Shown: positions 1 to 12,600 of the stretch, in pieces | Layout: every line of letters starts with the position of its first letter | Position numbering within the stretch: the stretch's first letter is position 1 | Origin: Sperchopsis tessellata | Lineage: Eukaryota > Arthropoda > Insecta > Coleoptera > Hydrophilidae | Direction: 5' to 3' | Length of the DNA: 37,181 nt | NCBI GenBank assembly: GCA_033557685.1 | Contig: JAWQRN010000127.1 | Coordinates: 1 to 37,181 of the forward strand | Made by a program: the position numbers and the translations under genes | The notes under the pieces: model-generated | What the model was told of the DNA's origin: nothing | Databases searched by the model: none | The model's input: the letters and a program-made list of their open reading frames with translations, nothing else

Positions 1-3000
1 ATATAGTTTTTGAATTGTAATTATTTACAATGTCTTCGATTCTAAAAAATCAAATTTCTAATGTTCTTTTATGGAATGAACCCAATATAGACATTGTATG
101 TATTTGTGAAACTTTTTTAAAAAAAGATATTCCGTTCAACCTTTCAAATTTCAATGTTTTTAGACAAGACAGAACTGATGCAGAGGAGGCGTGGCTATCT
201 TGGTGAAGAAAAACATTATATATTCTACCCTTACCATTCGACACCTGACCCGTAACTCCCTACAACTAATTGGTATTTATTTGTCGAATCTACACATTTA
301 TTGTCTCTACAATCCACTTCCATGTATCGTGCTCAGAATGGGACCGTATCTTTAAAGATTTAGAACACCCTTTTTTCCTTTTGGGGGATTTGAACGCAAA
401 CCATATCTCCTGGGGAAGTTCAAACGTAAATACCAATGGCAGGAACTTATATAATGCCATTTTCGCTTCAGATATTTGCGTGATCAATGATGGCACAGCA
501 TCTCGTTTTAACAACCCTGATTCTCTAAACAGTGTGATAGACCTGGTGATTAGTTCTGGTAATATTTCACAATACTTGACTTATAATAATCTGTCTGACA
601 CATTCTCTAGTGATCATTTCCCTTCCGTGGTTTCCATGGTGGGACTTAATGCACATGCATTATATAACCCCCCCCATTTCAGCGTAAATTTGCTTTTCAT
701 AGAGCTAATTGGACGAAATATCGTAATTGTTTTCTACAATCGTGGATCCAAATCTCGAATGCATCTTATGAAGGGTTCTCTACTGCCGTGGAGTTTGCTG
801 GTAGGTCGGCTATTCCGGTGTCTTCACAGCATGCAAAATACCGCCCTATATGTTGAGAGTAGAAGATGGGTGTTTCAGAAATACAAACTTGATTCTTCAT
901 TGGAAAACTTTGTTGAAGTTAAGAGGCATAAAGCTATTGCTAGGAAGGTTATTAGATCCGCAAAAGCCTCTTCCTTTAGAGGGTTTTGTACAATTTTAAA
1001 TAGGGACTCTAATATCTCTTACGTATGGAGGAAGATTAAGGCTTATTCAATTGGTACGTCTGTGACTACACACTGTAGTCCTCCTAATTGCAAAAAGGCA
1101 TTCCTACATTTACTGAACCAGCTTGCCCCTCCAACTGTGTTTATGGAATCCTCTATACCATATGTTTTTAACCGTTTCACATTCCCTTGTATAACGCTTA
1201 GTGAGTTGGATTCAGCTGTTATGTTGCGAATAGATTCCGCTGCTGGCAAGGATAATATCAATTATAGCATGTTGAATTCTCCACTGGCTGGGAGGAAGTG
1301 TTTGTGCAATTTTTATAACTCTATTATGAATGGATGTACTTTTCCAAGATATTGGAAAGAATATGTTATCATTCCTGTAATGAAACTTGGGAAAGATCCT
1401 AATCTTAGTAACAGCTACAGGCCGATCACCTTATCCTCATGCGTTGGAAAATTCTTAGAAATTATCATATCTGCCCGTCTTGAGTGGTATGTTGCACACA
1501 ATGGTCTTCTGAGAGAACATCAGTTGAGTTTTCGAAAAGGGCGCGGTGTTTTGGACTGTGTGGCTTCTTTTATGACATCCACAATGTTGGCTTTTAAAAG
1601 AGGAAATTTTTGCTTTGGCGGTTTTTCTTGATATGTCTTCGGCATATGATATGGTAGATCCAGATGTACTTTTACAAAAGATGAACGGGATGCGTGTCTC
1701 ACAGAATATTATTGCGTATGTAAACCAACTTCTAAGAAACTGAAATATCTGGGTAAAAAGTCCTATAGATGGTCAACTTATTGGCCCTCAAATATCCAGT
1801 AGAGGTCTCCCTCCAGGAGCTTCCATCAGTCCCCTGCTATTCAATTTGTCTCAAATATGGACAGTTGTTTGAAAGACCAGGTGCAATTTCTTCAGTATGC
1901 AGACGATTCTGTTATTTATATTTCTGGTCAAAATATTCAAACAATGATTGAAAAGATTAATGCAGCTCATAATAATCTCAATTCCTGGCTGGACAGGCAT
2001 TTCATGGAAGCATCTCCTCATAAGAGTCAGGCGATAGTATTCAACAAGTCCAGATCTAACATTGTACCTGGAGATATAAGTCTTCATTCAGATCTCATTC
2101 CTTGGAAATACAGTGTGAAGTACTTGGGTATCTGTTTTGATTCACAATTGAAACTTCGGGAACAGGTTGTGACCTCGGCAGGCAAAGCCTCCAAAGGCCT
2201 CAATCTTAGCAAGTCTTTGGCAAACACTAACTGGGGTGCGGATTCAAAAACTCTATTATCAGTCTACAAAGCCTTAATAAAATCCCATTTGGATTATGCA
2301 TCATTCTTGTTTCTTCACCTTACGAAAAAACAGGCATCGCAACTAGATCGGATCCAATATACAGCCATCGGGATATGCATGGGATACATGAAATCTACAC
2401 CTATTCCCGTACTGCTTTCTGAGACAGGAGAATTCCCTCTCCAGCTTAGAAGGCTGGTACTTGCAACAAAGTTTCTTCTGAAAAATATGTCTCTTAAACG
2501 AAATGCCATAATAACGAATATGAGTCAGCTAACAAACGTAGGTAATTACTACTCTCCTAGGAGAAAATGTTTGGTGTTTCTGGTTGAGTCCTATGATTTA
2601 ATTTTGGAAAGAGGATTATTTCCCCAGTAACGTTCCCCTGTTTCCATTATCTTTGAAAAATTGACATCAGAAGCCACCTGGGAGGCAGGTGGCTTCTGAT
2701 GTCAATTTTTCTGATTTGGACATATCTAAGGATAGGGATGCTCTCCCACTTGTTACTCAGTGTCAGTTTTCAACCATAATTCAAGGTCGTTGGCCAGGTC
2801 ATTCATATTTCTTCACTGATGGCTCTCTAACCCCCTCCCCGAGAAGGGTAGGGTTTGGAGTGTTTTCTGCTCGACTTGGTTCTTGTTTGGAAGGCCGATT
2901 GCAAGACAGTTTTTTATATTCTCGGCAGAGTTGATTACAATATACCACGCTATGAGGCTTATACAAGATAATGAGTCAAGAAACTCAGTTATATTTACTA

Positions 3001-3882
3001 ATTCTATGTCTGCTATATACAAAATAAAGAAAAAATGAACATCAGCTAATTCGCATTATATTTCATTAAAAATTAAAGATATGCTATTGCAATTGAAATT
3101 AAAGGGCTTCGACATTTCTTTAGCCTGGATACCTGGTCATCAAGGTATTTCAGGGAATCTTCAGGCTGACTTGTTGGCCAACAACGGAAGGAATGGTGAT
3201 TACATATTGAATTATGGGTTTACACGCATGGATATTTTTGCTGTGCTGAACAAAGCGATTTGGCACAAGTGGAGAGTTTTTTGGCTGGAGGTTACACGAA
3301 CAAAAGGTCGCTGGTATGCGGGCATTGAGGAGGTTCCTAGGCGACATCCTTGGTTCAAGGATGTTCAATTTTCTAGTCGGAGACATATAATCAACATACA
3401 CAGACTCAGGTCCAATCATTTGAAATCAGCTGCCTACCTTTCCCGACTCAATATTGTGGAGTCACCACTTTGTGCTTGTGGAGAAGTTGCTGATTCTGTT
3501 CACCTGTTTTTTGAGTGTACTCTATTGAGGACTCAATCAGATGTCTTGATGAGAAGCTTGGCTGAGTTGAAGCATCCTCTTCCATTTAGCCTTCAATCAA
3601 TCTTGGGTAATTTAAATGCAGAAACTTGTAAGTTCATTAATAATTTCATCACTAGTTCAGGCCTAAATCTATAATAATTACAATGGGATTCTACGCTGAT
3701 TTAATTTTAAAAGATTCAACTTACTCCACCACATCCTGTTACATATTCTTTTTGCAATCACCAGAGTACAAACCCATTTAGTGTAAAATGCCTCATAAGT
3801 TTAATCAAGGGATTTTGCCCTTACTGGATACTGGGATTCGACTCAGTCGATGACCCAAAAAAGGATCTACTACTACTACTAA
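1..3882 (+). mobile_element. Decayed I-like non-LTR retrotransposon (LINE): endonuclease, reverse transcriptase, RNase H, 3' tail
   Basis: The domains occur in LINE ORF2 order but in several broken frames. Bases 30-640 encode an AP-endonuclease relic (ETFLKK near 108-125; GDLNANHISWGS near 390-425; SDHFP near 609-623). Reverse transcriptase follows: NSYRPITLSS near 1411-1440, FLDMSSAYD near 1625-1651, SRGLPPGA near 1800-1823, and the YADD catalytic box at 1896-1907. RNase H follows (FTDGSL near 2812-2829; AWIPGHQG near 3122-3145), then a C-terminal Cys/His cluster (CACGE...HLFFEC near 3472-3520). The ORF2-like reading ends at 3674. The 3' end is a CTA/TAC repeat at 3865-3880, as in many arthropod I-like LINEs. 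EN plus RNase H plus this tail point to the I group. Frameshifts (for example near 190, 1620 and 2930) and stops show it is dead. The 5' end lies at or before the window start. Confidence 0.88.
2655..2711. repeat. Perfect 25-bp inverted repeat (hairpin) inside the LINE
   Basis: Bases 2655-2679 are the exact reverse complement of 2687-2711, with a 7-base spacer (gggaggc). It lies between the reverse transcriptase and RNase H parts of the LINE, where no such structure is expected. A fold-back or template-switch event during decay or reverse transcription would make it. Confidence 0.9.
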
Positions 3883-4699
3883 TCTGTGATTAGATGATAT
3901 GCTATGGTGATTTTTTTGATAAACTAGAAAGTTCAAATAACAGGGAATCCTATTGAAATCTTATACAATAGAATTATTGTGGGCTCTAATTAACACAGAA
4001 TTCGAATTATCAGAGTATATTTATATGCATTTTTAATAGGCAGTTACGATCTTACGATCACATTATTGGAGGAATCAAATTAAGCAAGGTTAAAATTTAT
4101 GAAGTTTAACTTCTGAAGAATAATAATGTAACAATCAGAAAGACTAACTTTTAGGACTATATAAGTTTTAAAAAAATCATCAATACAGTTGAATTAGATT
4201 GTTTAGTTTAATCTATTAATGTTTTAAAATGTATGGGAGTGTCCCATGAATGGATTACCATTATTTTGTAGTCACGAAAGATGAAAACTAAAATCGGAAA
4301 TGGTTTTTTTGCAAACATACCAAGTTAAAGTGGGGATGATCAAACCACCATTTCTTAAAGTGCCGAGATAATGCGATTATAAAGTTTCTATCAGACTAAA
4401 TATGAAGTATTTCATTAACTTTCAGAATGTCTGTTTAATAGATGCATTTTGTTTTAATGTCCAAGTCTACGTAACTACTAGTCAAGGATATAATTGGATG
4501 AATTCAAAGATATTGTGAAGAACTGGAAACAAATAATTTTAAAATATTTTATAAGTAAACTGAACAGTTAGTAACTGTTAATCTGATTCAACTTCCCTCT
4601 ACGAAATTAGTTGAAGTTCTTTGAATCTTTAAAATGATAATCTTATAAATTATAAATAATACAACATATTAATTATATCTTATTCTACTCTTTATTTAG
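3883..4699. other. AT-rich non-coding DNA, probably intron
   Basis: There is no convincing exon, RNA gene or transposon coding remnant. It ends in a pyrimidine-rich stretch and the AG acceptor of the exon at 4700, so it is probably intronic to that gene, with the preceding LINE also in the intron. Confidence 0.5.
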
Positions 4700-4929
4700 G
4701 TGAAAGATGGTGGAAGGGGCGTGAAAAGTGCTTACAAAGAATTTAGATCTAAATTAAGAGATTCTCAAGGTCCTCAGCACTTAGAAAATGGCTTAGATAT
4801 TTCATTGGATAAACCTAGGTCAGCACCAAATTCACCTACTGGAAAAAGACGAACATCTGGATTTAGCATACCTACGGCCACGTATAGAAAAGATACTAGT
4901 CTAGCATTCAAAAGTTCAGGAAACGACAG
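4700..4929 (+). CDS. Orphan internal coding exon of an unrecognised gene
   Basis: A 230-bp open frame is bounded by a good acceptor (tttatttag before 4700) and a good donor (CAG then gtcagt at 4930). It reads from GTG AAA GAT without a stop and leaves two bases for the next exon. The peptide (76 residues) is hydrophilic and rich in Ser, Lys, Arg and Pro. It has a basic AYKEFRSKL segment near the start and a KPRSAPNSPTGKRRTSGF stretch in the middle that resembles a disordered phosphorylatable linker (SP and RRTS motifs). No catalytic motif is visible. Neighbouring exons were not found in the window, so the gene probably extends left of base 1, or across a long intron. The frame stays open 22 bases past the donor to a stop at 4949-4951, so an unspliced or alternative end is possible. 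I do not recognise the protein. Confidence 0.55.
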
Positions 4930-7130
4930 GTCAGTTTCTTACCACCAGTAGCTGTTTGGTGTTGGTCATGTGCATGTCTACATTGCCTCTGAAAGCATTG
5001 TTCATCTTAACACTCTTGCATTTGTGTGCTACTGTATTTGTCTTTACTCCCATATATAAATATGTATGCCTATGCTATCATTTATTAAGTTTTATTTATT
5101 TAATTTTTATTCTGATCTTATTTTTACTTTGCAACCCAGTGATATTAGCTGTATATGGACCTTGAACAATTTTATTTAATGTCCTATTTTTGTTATACTT
5201 TAGAAATAAAAAATATTAATTATTTTGTGATTGTATTATTATGTAGAAACTACCTTTAGCTTATCATTTGAAATAGTTGAGGGTACCATAACAAATATAA
5301 ACAACGTAGTGCATGCTAGAGTGACGCAGCTCAAAAACTAAATAACATATGACAATATAATAAACAACAAAAAAGTTTATGGACATTGTAGAACACATCG
5401 CAAAAGGAAGTTCGATAACTCAAATAATTATGTGCACAAGTGCAACATATTTCTTGATAATATAATTTTTTTATCGGTTTATTGACTAATAAATTTTCAA
5501 TCTTATAACACTAGCCTACTTATTATTTTGTATGATAACTTTTGTGGTAACCTTTTTTATTTGTATCATTAAAATTGTCAGAAATTTAAGTAGTTTGTAG
5601 TTTTATAGTAAAAATTTAACTCTCTTTTTGTTTAGCCAACAAAACGCAGATATTTTTCATAAGACATGTTATATTTGTGATCTTGTTCTATTAAAAAATT
5701 CTTTTAGAATAATATTACCCTATTGTTGGTCCACTTATACACAATACAAAATAAGTATAGAAAATAATAAATTACAGTGGATATTTATTGTATACTAACT
5801 AAAATATAATTGGTCAAAACCTTAATACAATTTTAAATTAACGTATCAAATGGAGCAAATAACATGATAAATGTTCTACTAAAATTGCTATCTATAGTAA
5901 TATATAACAAACACAATTTTTAAACTATCATGTGTGATACTAACTGAATGATATAAATTTCATTAAAAGTACTACATTTTAAAAATACTTTAATGAAGCT
6001 ATAATCATGATCAAAGTATAATATAAACATCTATTCCCTTATTACATTACATTATAAATAAAAATTTTCTAGTTCTCGAAAACTATGCATTATTTTATAT
6101 ATGTTGATATTGATTTTTCCAAGTTTCATTCTCTTATTTCTAAAATTAAACGCAAAAAAGAGTATGCCAGTTTTCATTTTACACCAGGTATAAAAAGTCC
6201 ATGATTTTTTTATTGTTTTCTTTGTTACATTATTTCTTGTTTTACATTCACGATTTTATAAATCTTTAATGTAAACAATATTATTTTAATTTTCCACTAA
6301 GTATGTTTCTGCACCTGTTAAGATATTTAACACACTTGACATCTGTGGGCGTAAAAAATATGATAGTGAATTACTAGGTAGCAAAATGAAAAATTATGGC
6401 ATTGGAATTGGTACCATTTGAAATATAAAGGTTTAGTCTATCAAATGACAAGTTTTTTAAAAAAATAACAATTTGAATCACAATTGAATTAAATGCTACC
6501 AAAACTTTTCAAATGAAAATAGTTAATGTGCCAAACACAATTATAACTATAAAAATTCAGTCAGTTCAGTTTAGTTTTGTATGTCCTACATAACCAAAAT
6601 ATAATGTTGCACAGGTCATATTACCACAAAACTATGTTACAATTTGACTTTCACTTATATTTATAAGCTTTTTATTTTAAAAGTAATTATAATTATTAAT
6701 TTTAATATTATCTTTGTCATTTAAAGTTTAATTTATTTTTTCTTTCTTTCTTAATCTTTTTCCTCATGTACCCTTGATGGGTGTCGAGATGTTAAAGGTT
6801 CAATTTATTTGTAAAGTAGATAAAATTATTTCAAAAATAAATGTTTTATTTATTTAATTGATAAGATGCAAATGTGTGCAGTTTATTAAACTATCAATCA
6901 TAAAATTTAATTTGTAATTCAACATAATCTCAAATAATATACATAATAAATATTATCTAAGATCACTCTTGCTGAGTTTTCGTTAGTGTGGATTGCGATG
7001 GAAACACTTGTTTGTTTACTTATTTATCTTAATACACTAAAATCTAACAAAAAATTAAAATACAATACATAATATTTACAAAAATAGAATAAACATGGAA
7101 TGAAACTAATGTTGGTTTGTTTACCTTTTC
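4930..7130. other. Long AT-rich stretch without recognisable features
   Basis: No exon with paired splice signals, RNA gene or transposon domain was seen on either strand. Short ORFs, such as the hydrophobic one just after 4956, follow directly from an intron donor and have no start context or conserved motif. It is probably intron or intergenic DNA. Confidence 0.5.
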
Positions 7131-7801
7131 GTGCAGCGCGTAGATCTTGTGTATTCATTGAGATCTTGATTGGAAAAGAACTATTTTCTAACCATTTCCA
7201 GTATCCTTTGCTTTGGAGGTCTTCGTCTTTATTGTGGTGATGCTAAAATCTTGAATTCGTGGATTGTGTAATTGGTGGTGATATGGAATGAGTACTGGTG
7301 GTTCTTTTTGCCTGTATTTCAACTTCTGGAGAGTCGTGTAGATTGACATCTAGTGGTTCTTCAACTGGATCGTTGTTTTGTCTGTCCTGAACCACAGGTT
7401 CAGGTGGGTGGAAAGTTTTAATTAGTGGCATGGAATTCTTGGTAAATTAATTTCTATATTTTGTTCATTGCTATTTGTATGTTCGGAACACGTTAAAATT
7501 TTTTCCCCACAGTGCCTCAACTGATATACATATGGCACTTGAAAGTTTTCCCTTTGCTTTCTATTATAAAAATTTGGGAGCCTAATTGTTGGATAATTTT
7601 CCTATAATTCCACTTTTCTTTACTGTTATAAACCCAATTGGCTTCTGCGTCGCCCTCTTTAAATTTTGTTATTGTTTTTGTTTTTGGAACGTGGATGATA
7701 TGCTGGAACAACTTACAGCCACCAAGATGGGGGAGGGAGGAAGCAGTAGGAGCACACAAGGGGGTACAAAATAATAATGATAAAAAAACAATTAAAAACA
7801 A
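7131..7801 (-). mobile_element. Gypsy-type LTR retrotransposon remnant: C-terminal end of the Pol polyprotein
   Basis: Read on the minus strand, about 7660-7520 gives FKEGD, then KEKWNYRKIIQQLGSQIF, then GKTFKCHM. This is the post-integrase module of Gypsy elements (F.EGD...Y....KW..G.I...LG...Y.V...G...K.H). It is followed by a Pro/Glu/Ser-rich tail (7431-7243) and, after a frameshift, a segment with KGYWKWLENSSF and MNTQDLRAARKG (about 7225-7135), resembling the ends of such polyproteins. No protease, reverse transcriptase or integrase core is present, and no LTR pair was recognised. It is a truncated, frameshifted relic. Confidence 0.6.
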
Positions 7802-8168
7802 AGGAAAACAAGTAAGGTTGCAAAAAGAATGTATATTAAACTAATGCAATGAAAATTATTAGTTGTAGCAGTAACTAAAATTCCAATTCCAATATAAAAG
7901 AATTAAGTAAAAATAACTAAGTAAAAATAACTAAGTATAAAACAATAGAACACAAGATATAATAATAATACAATGAATAAAGTATATACAGTAGGCTTAT
8001 AATAGAAATATATATGAGTAAATGCTTGAAGATGATAAATGAAGTATAGTTATGTACCAAGTATATTTTATAAAAGAATGTAAATAGAGAAAGCAAACTT
8101 AAACTAATGAATGAAATGTGCTTATGAAGGAAGATGTAAATTAATAGGTGTTAGTAGATAATGCTTAC
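7802..8168. other. AT-rich non-coding DNA with a short tandem repeat
   Basis: A 14-bp unit (gtaaaaataactaa) is repeated exactly twice at 7907-7920 and 7921-7934, followed by a partial third copy. Nothing else is recognisable. Confidence 0.6.
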
Positions 8169-8909
8169 CTGGCGACCGTTGCTTGCTGTGGCGGAAATCG
8201 ACTGACTTTTGCTTTCGGCACTTCGTCTTTTCTAAGCACAGACGAAGGATCGAACTTCAATGACGCTACCGCTAGAGCCGCTTTTTGAACCGTGAACATT
8301 AACCCCTAAATTGTTAATAATATTTTAAGAATTTGGGTTAAAAAGTGACTGGATTTAGAATATATATTACCTAGCTCCATAATCAACACACACAAAAAAG
8401 TTTTCAGTGCGTCAGGAACGAAAATTTCACCCGCTTACGGCCAATAATTAATTAATGGGTAACAACTTGATAAACATTAGATTGGACCCGTTTTTAATGA
8501 ATAACTGCAGGATATAACTTTTGACTTTTCTCCATCAAGCACAAACAGAACAATCTTAGCCAAAACGTACCGTAGTTTTGTTTATATTGCGTGTAAATAA
8601 CTTTTCATGCAATCTAAAAAACCACAAAAGAATACTGAATGCGGTTGGTCCTTCCCTGCTTGTGGGGGAACTACCTTAGAAGATTTGGAGACTCTTACGA
8701 GTTTAAGAATCGTGGTTTACTCCCAAATCGCTGAAAAAAATATTGAAGCTAAACTACAATAAAATTGTTAAATATATATAGATACCAAGCTAGGTTAGGC
8801 ACCCCACAATAAGCAGAAAATGAAGTAAGGTACACAATGTTATAAAGAAATGAAACATATCACCACTTACCAGTGTGCCGAAACTGTATATTTTCCCCAT
8901 ATCCTTCAT
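8169..8909 (-). CDS. Candidate N-terminal two exons of an unrecognised gene
   Basis: On the minus strand an ATG at 8909 opens 13 codons (MKDMGKIYSFGTL) ending exactly at a strong donor (CTG then gtaagt, exon 8871-8909). The next acceptor, tttag before 8305, opens a frame that continues in phase for 45 codons plus two bases, to a second strong donor (CCAG then gtaagc, exon 8169-8305). The joined peptide has a mildly hydrophobic start (GLMFTVQKAALAVASL) followed by a Lys/Arg/Pro-rich part. The second exon is noticeably richer in CpG than its surroundings. I do not recognise the protein and could not find later exons to the left, where a Gypsy relic lies. Alternative: on the plus strand, tggcgaccgt at 8169-8178 resembles a tRNA-Arg primer-binding site of an LTR element, which would make this non-genic. 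Confidence 0.35.
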
Positions 8910-9653
8910 TTTGGGAATGGACTCGGGCGCCCTTCAGGCATTAATCTTACAAGAGACCATTCAAGGTTTGCGGCATACACTACAGAGATAGCTGCCATGA
9001 ACATTTCAAGAGATGATATACTTATGATGTCTTCCATGTTTATACTTTCTTGCCGTATGTCCATAAGCACCAGGAGAGAATTTGCAGGAGTGATGAAATT
9101 CACAAGCCATACGCCAGTTATGGATCAGGAACCATAGCACCATTTGAGTTGCACCCAGGGATATGTACAATACTAATGAAAGAATTTACATAATACGCTG
9201 CCAAAGGAAATTTTAAAATCAAGGAGACATCTATTCTATCCCATCAAAGAATACCTGTAGGCTACTGTTGACCAATGCCTAAGTGTTTTAATCGATATTG
9301 TGCATATTTTTAGTCCTTTATTGTATAATTTTGACATGATATGTATATATGTATTTGTGTTTTATAATTATTGATATGGTAGTCTACTGCGTATTAAAAA
9401 AAAAAACTGCTTGAAAATATATTTTTTCAAAATAAACTCTATTTAGAAATCTATATCAAAGGAAAAAACTTTTACAAGTCCCCCTTTAGTACTTACAACG
9501 GAATCAAAATTAATCAATAGAAGTTAAATCGAGTTAAGGAGGCCTTAAATACTGAATATGTAATACATCTTTTTATATGGTATATAGGAAACCAAAAATA
9601 ATTGAAACAAATATTGGATTTTTAATTTTTTTAATATACAAATTAACAACTTA
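8910..9653. other. Region between the RpL7 3' end and the candidate upstream exon
   Basis: It holds overlapping open frames on both strands at about 8906-9137 with no recognised family on either. The part next to 9653 should contain the RpL7 3' UTR: ATTAAA-type signals on the minus strand lie at 9621-9626 and 9630-9635, and an AATAAA at 9317-9322. No other feature was seen. Confidence 0.45.
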
Positions 9654-12600
9654 TTAAATCATTCGTCTAAGAAGTTCATTAATTTTATCTTCTCGGTTTC
9701 CAAAATCTCCACCTTCTACATAGTGGGTTGTTTTTTTCCTCCATCCCCCAGTGGGCGTGTTTAGCTACAAAAAAAAATAAAATTATATGCTTGAAAAATA
9801 TAATACATAAATTTGAGAAATTATGGTAAACAATAAGTAATAATTGACAAGATGTTTTATCTCTTTTACAATGAATGAGAAAAGAAGGCCCAATTTCTGC
9901 CCATAAAGGGTATCTCAGCAAATGTAGTAGCAAGGAGAAAATTCAGCTCATTTTTCAAGACAAATTTACTGGATCGGACAATTTACTAATTTAAGAACCC
10001 TATACATCATCGCTTAGTAGATAATTTCGTTAGATTTACAACTAAACTAACTAACATCTTCTTTAATACATCGACAAATTGATCTTCCGTCTAGAAACAC
10101 TACAACTGGGTGTCGCACAAGGTGATATGTTGGAACCTTTGATGTTCACAATTGTTGTCAAATACATTCATAATGATTATAATTGAAAGTAGCTATTTTC
10201 TTTGTACTTGCAAATAAATATAAAACGAAAAGGAAAAACTGTACCATGCTTTTCCAGCTCCGAAGGATTATTTATAAACCAGTGGAAGGATAAACATGGA
10301 AATAATTTACCAGTATTTTTCAACACCTTGCTTAAGTATTGTAAACAGATGCAGATCATACTGGTAAAGTTAACAATTCTATCCAATTTATTTTTTATCA
10401 TGCACTAAGTGAAAGAAATAGCAATAAACACCCCCATGTAAGAGGAGATTCGCCACTAATCCTGTTACAATTTTGATGCGAGTACATATAAATGATACTC
10501 AAAATTGTGCAAAACTACTTGAAGGACTTTTATACTAAACAGACATAGCATGAAATAGCAATACAACACACAATGATAAGCACAACTAAACTCCTCTGTG
10601 AAGCAGAACTAGACTACTCTTTGAAGCACAACTAGACTACTCTACAAATATTAAATCACTAATGAAACTACAAACAATTGTCTCGTAAACAAAGATTTTC
10701 TGTCATTTCAACACTTACTTGCAAGCAAAATATTTTAAATGAGCTAATGCATTCTACTAAAAAAGGGCCTTTAGAATGGTTGTATGGCTTTGAGATAGCT
10801 ATTCAAATAAAAAGGTTATAGACCATAATAAAAATTAATAAAATGAAAAAAATCGTGTTTTCCATGAAAATAATTTTTTTTCTGCAATAGCAATTATCTC
10901 TTGAAAAATATGCTCGAGAATGTGCCATTAGTTTTCATTCTATCTTTCAGGTTGCGCCACTTCATACACCAATTCAAGGAGCAGGAAAAACAGGATTGCC
11001 TGTGGTTCTGTCAAAGGTTCCTGGAATTGCACAAATACAATTAATGTATAGAAAACTTGTTTTTCATGACAATGGATGGGGTACATTTTTCTTTAAATGG
11101 ACATGTTAATAAGCAAGAGTATCGTTGTTGGGCTACCGAAAATCCTTGTGAAATCCATGAAAGGCCCTTACACTCTCTGAATCAGGTGTGTAGTTTTTTC
11201 CTCAAGCAACATGATAAAATTTTTTCGAAGAGAATGGTGCAACAGTGATATCACAGAGAAACACGAAATTGCTTGAAACCTTATTCCTATCTTAACTATA
11301 ATATGAAGATTTTTACGACTTCAGATTTTAGCAAGATTGCACTACGAGCCACACTTGCATAAAGTTTCTGGAACAAATTTTGCAGCAATACTCGATCTCA
11401 CACAACAGTAAATTTAAGTGGGCCTCAAAGTCACTTGATATTCTGCTCCATACCTTTTCCCTAAACCTAAAGAGCGCGGTGTATCTATACAAGAGCCACA
11501 AACTTCGGAAGAACTTAAAATTAAAAAAAAAAGATGGAGAAACTTAAAATCTCTTTAATGAAACGATGGCAAAAAAGGAAAGAGAAACAGAAGAAGTAGT
11601 AGAGAAATAACCGCTTTTGCACCTGCCTTTCACACACATGAAATTAGTAAATACCAAAAACAACACAAAACTACTCTCCAGCCAAAATAGCCGTTAAGGC
11701 TAAAGGCAGCCTAGAAAAAATACACTGAGTATTTAAAAGAAACATCCAACCAAAGATGAAAGCTATTCCTAAGTCTAATATTTTATTATTATAGCGAGTA
11801 TTTGCAGCTATTGCCGCTTTCCGCATCCTAAAGTCATTTATTCTTATTGTTCCAGTCATCTTTTCGTAAGCCTCTCTTTTCCATTTCACTTTTTATGCTG
11901 TTTATCCATTTCTTCTGAGGTCTTCCGCGTTTATTTCTTTGTGCTGGAGTCCAGTTCCACACCTTTATTAGTATTCCTTCATTCTACGCAGATGTCCGTA
12001 CCATATTAACTGCTTTTTATTTATATCAACCATAATAGTGTATTTCATTGCCATATTATCTCTGATGTCTTCATTTCTAACGGGATCATACAAGGTTAGA
12101 CCACAGTATCTTCTCCAATACGTCATTTCAGCCGAGAGTAATCTTTGATTCATTTTTTTGTCTTATCTATTATTGATTTAAATATATTTATTTTTGTCTC
12201 TCTGGTTAGGTTATTATTCCACATGTTCTTTCCTCCGCCTATTTGCTTCATTAGGTCCTTGTCGTCTCTTCCATCTTCGTATGTAGTGACTATTCATACT
12301 GACTAACGTTTTTTATTATTCTGTTGTCTAGCTCTATAGCCTGTCCTTTTCCTCCTACTTCAAACTGTAATTTTTTTTTAATAAAACTGTCACTGTTGCT
12401 AATTCAGAAATTATTTTTGTTATTTTAAATCATTAAATAAATAAAAAAATATTAATGACTTCAAATTGTCCATGCAATTTTTACTCCTACTGTCATTTAA
12501 GTTAATTTTGTTAAGAAGATACAAATGTACTCCTATCAGTTAAAACTTTGAACAATATCCATAACTTTAAAGTTGATGGCATAAGATACCAAAAATTTTC

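Noticed and set aside
4956..5165. 69-codon hydrophobic ORF after the orphan exon
   Set aside because: It lies just past a good splice donor, is simply T-rich intron sequence, and shows no signal peptide context or family motif.
8607..8763. 51-codon plus-strand ORF containing GWSFPACGG
   Set aside because: Short, in a candidate intron, no Kozak or splice support and no recognised motif.
9685..9933. 82-codon minus-strand ORF
   Set aside because: It is an out-of-frame shadow overlapping the RpL7 last exon and its intron.
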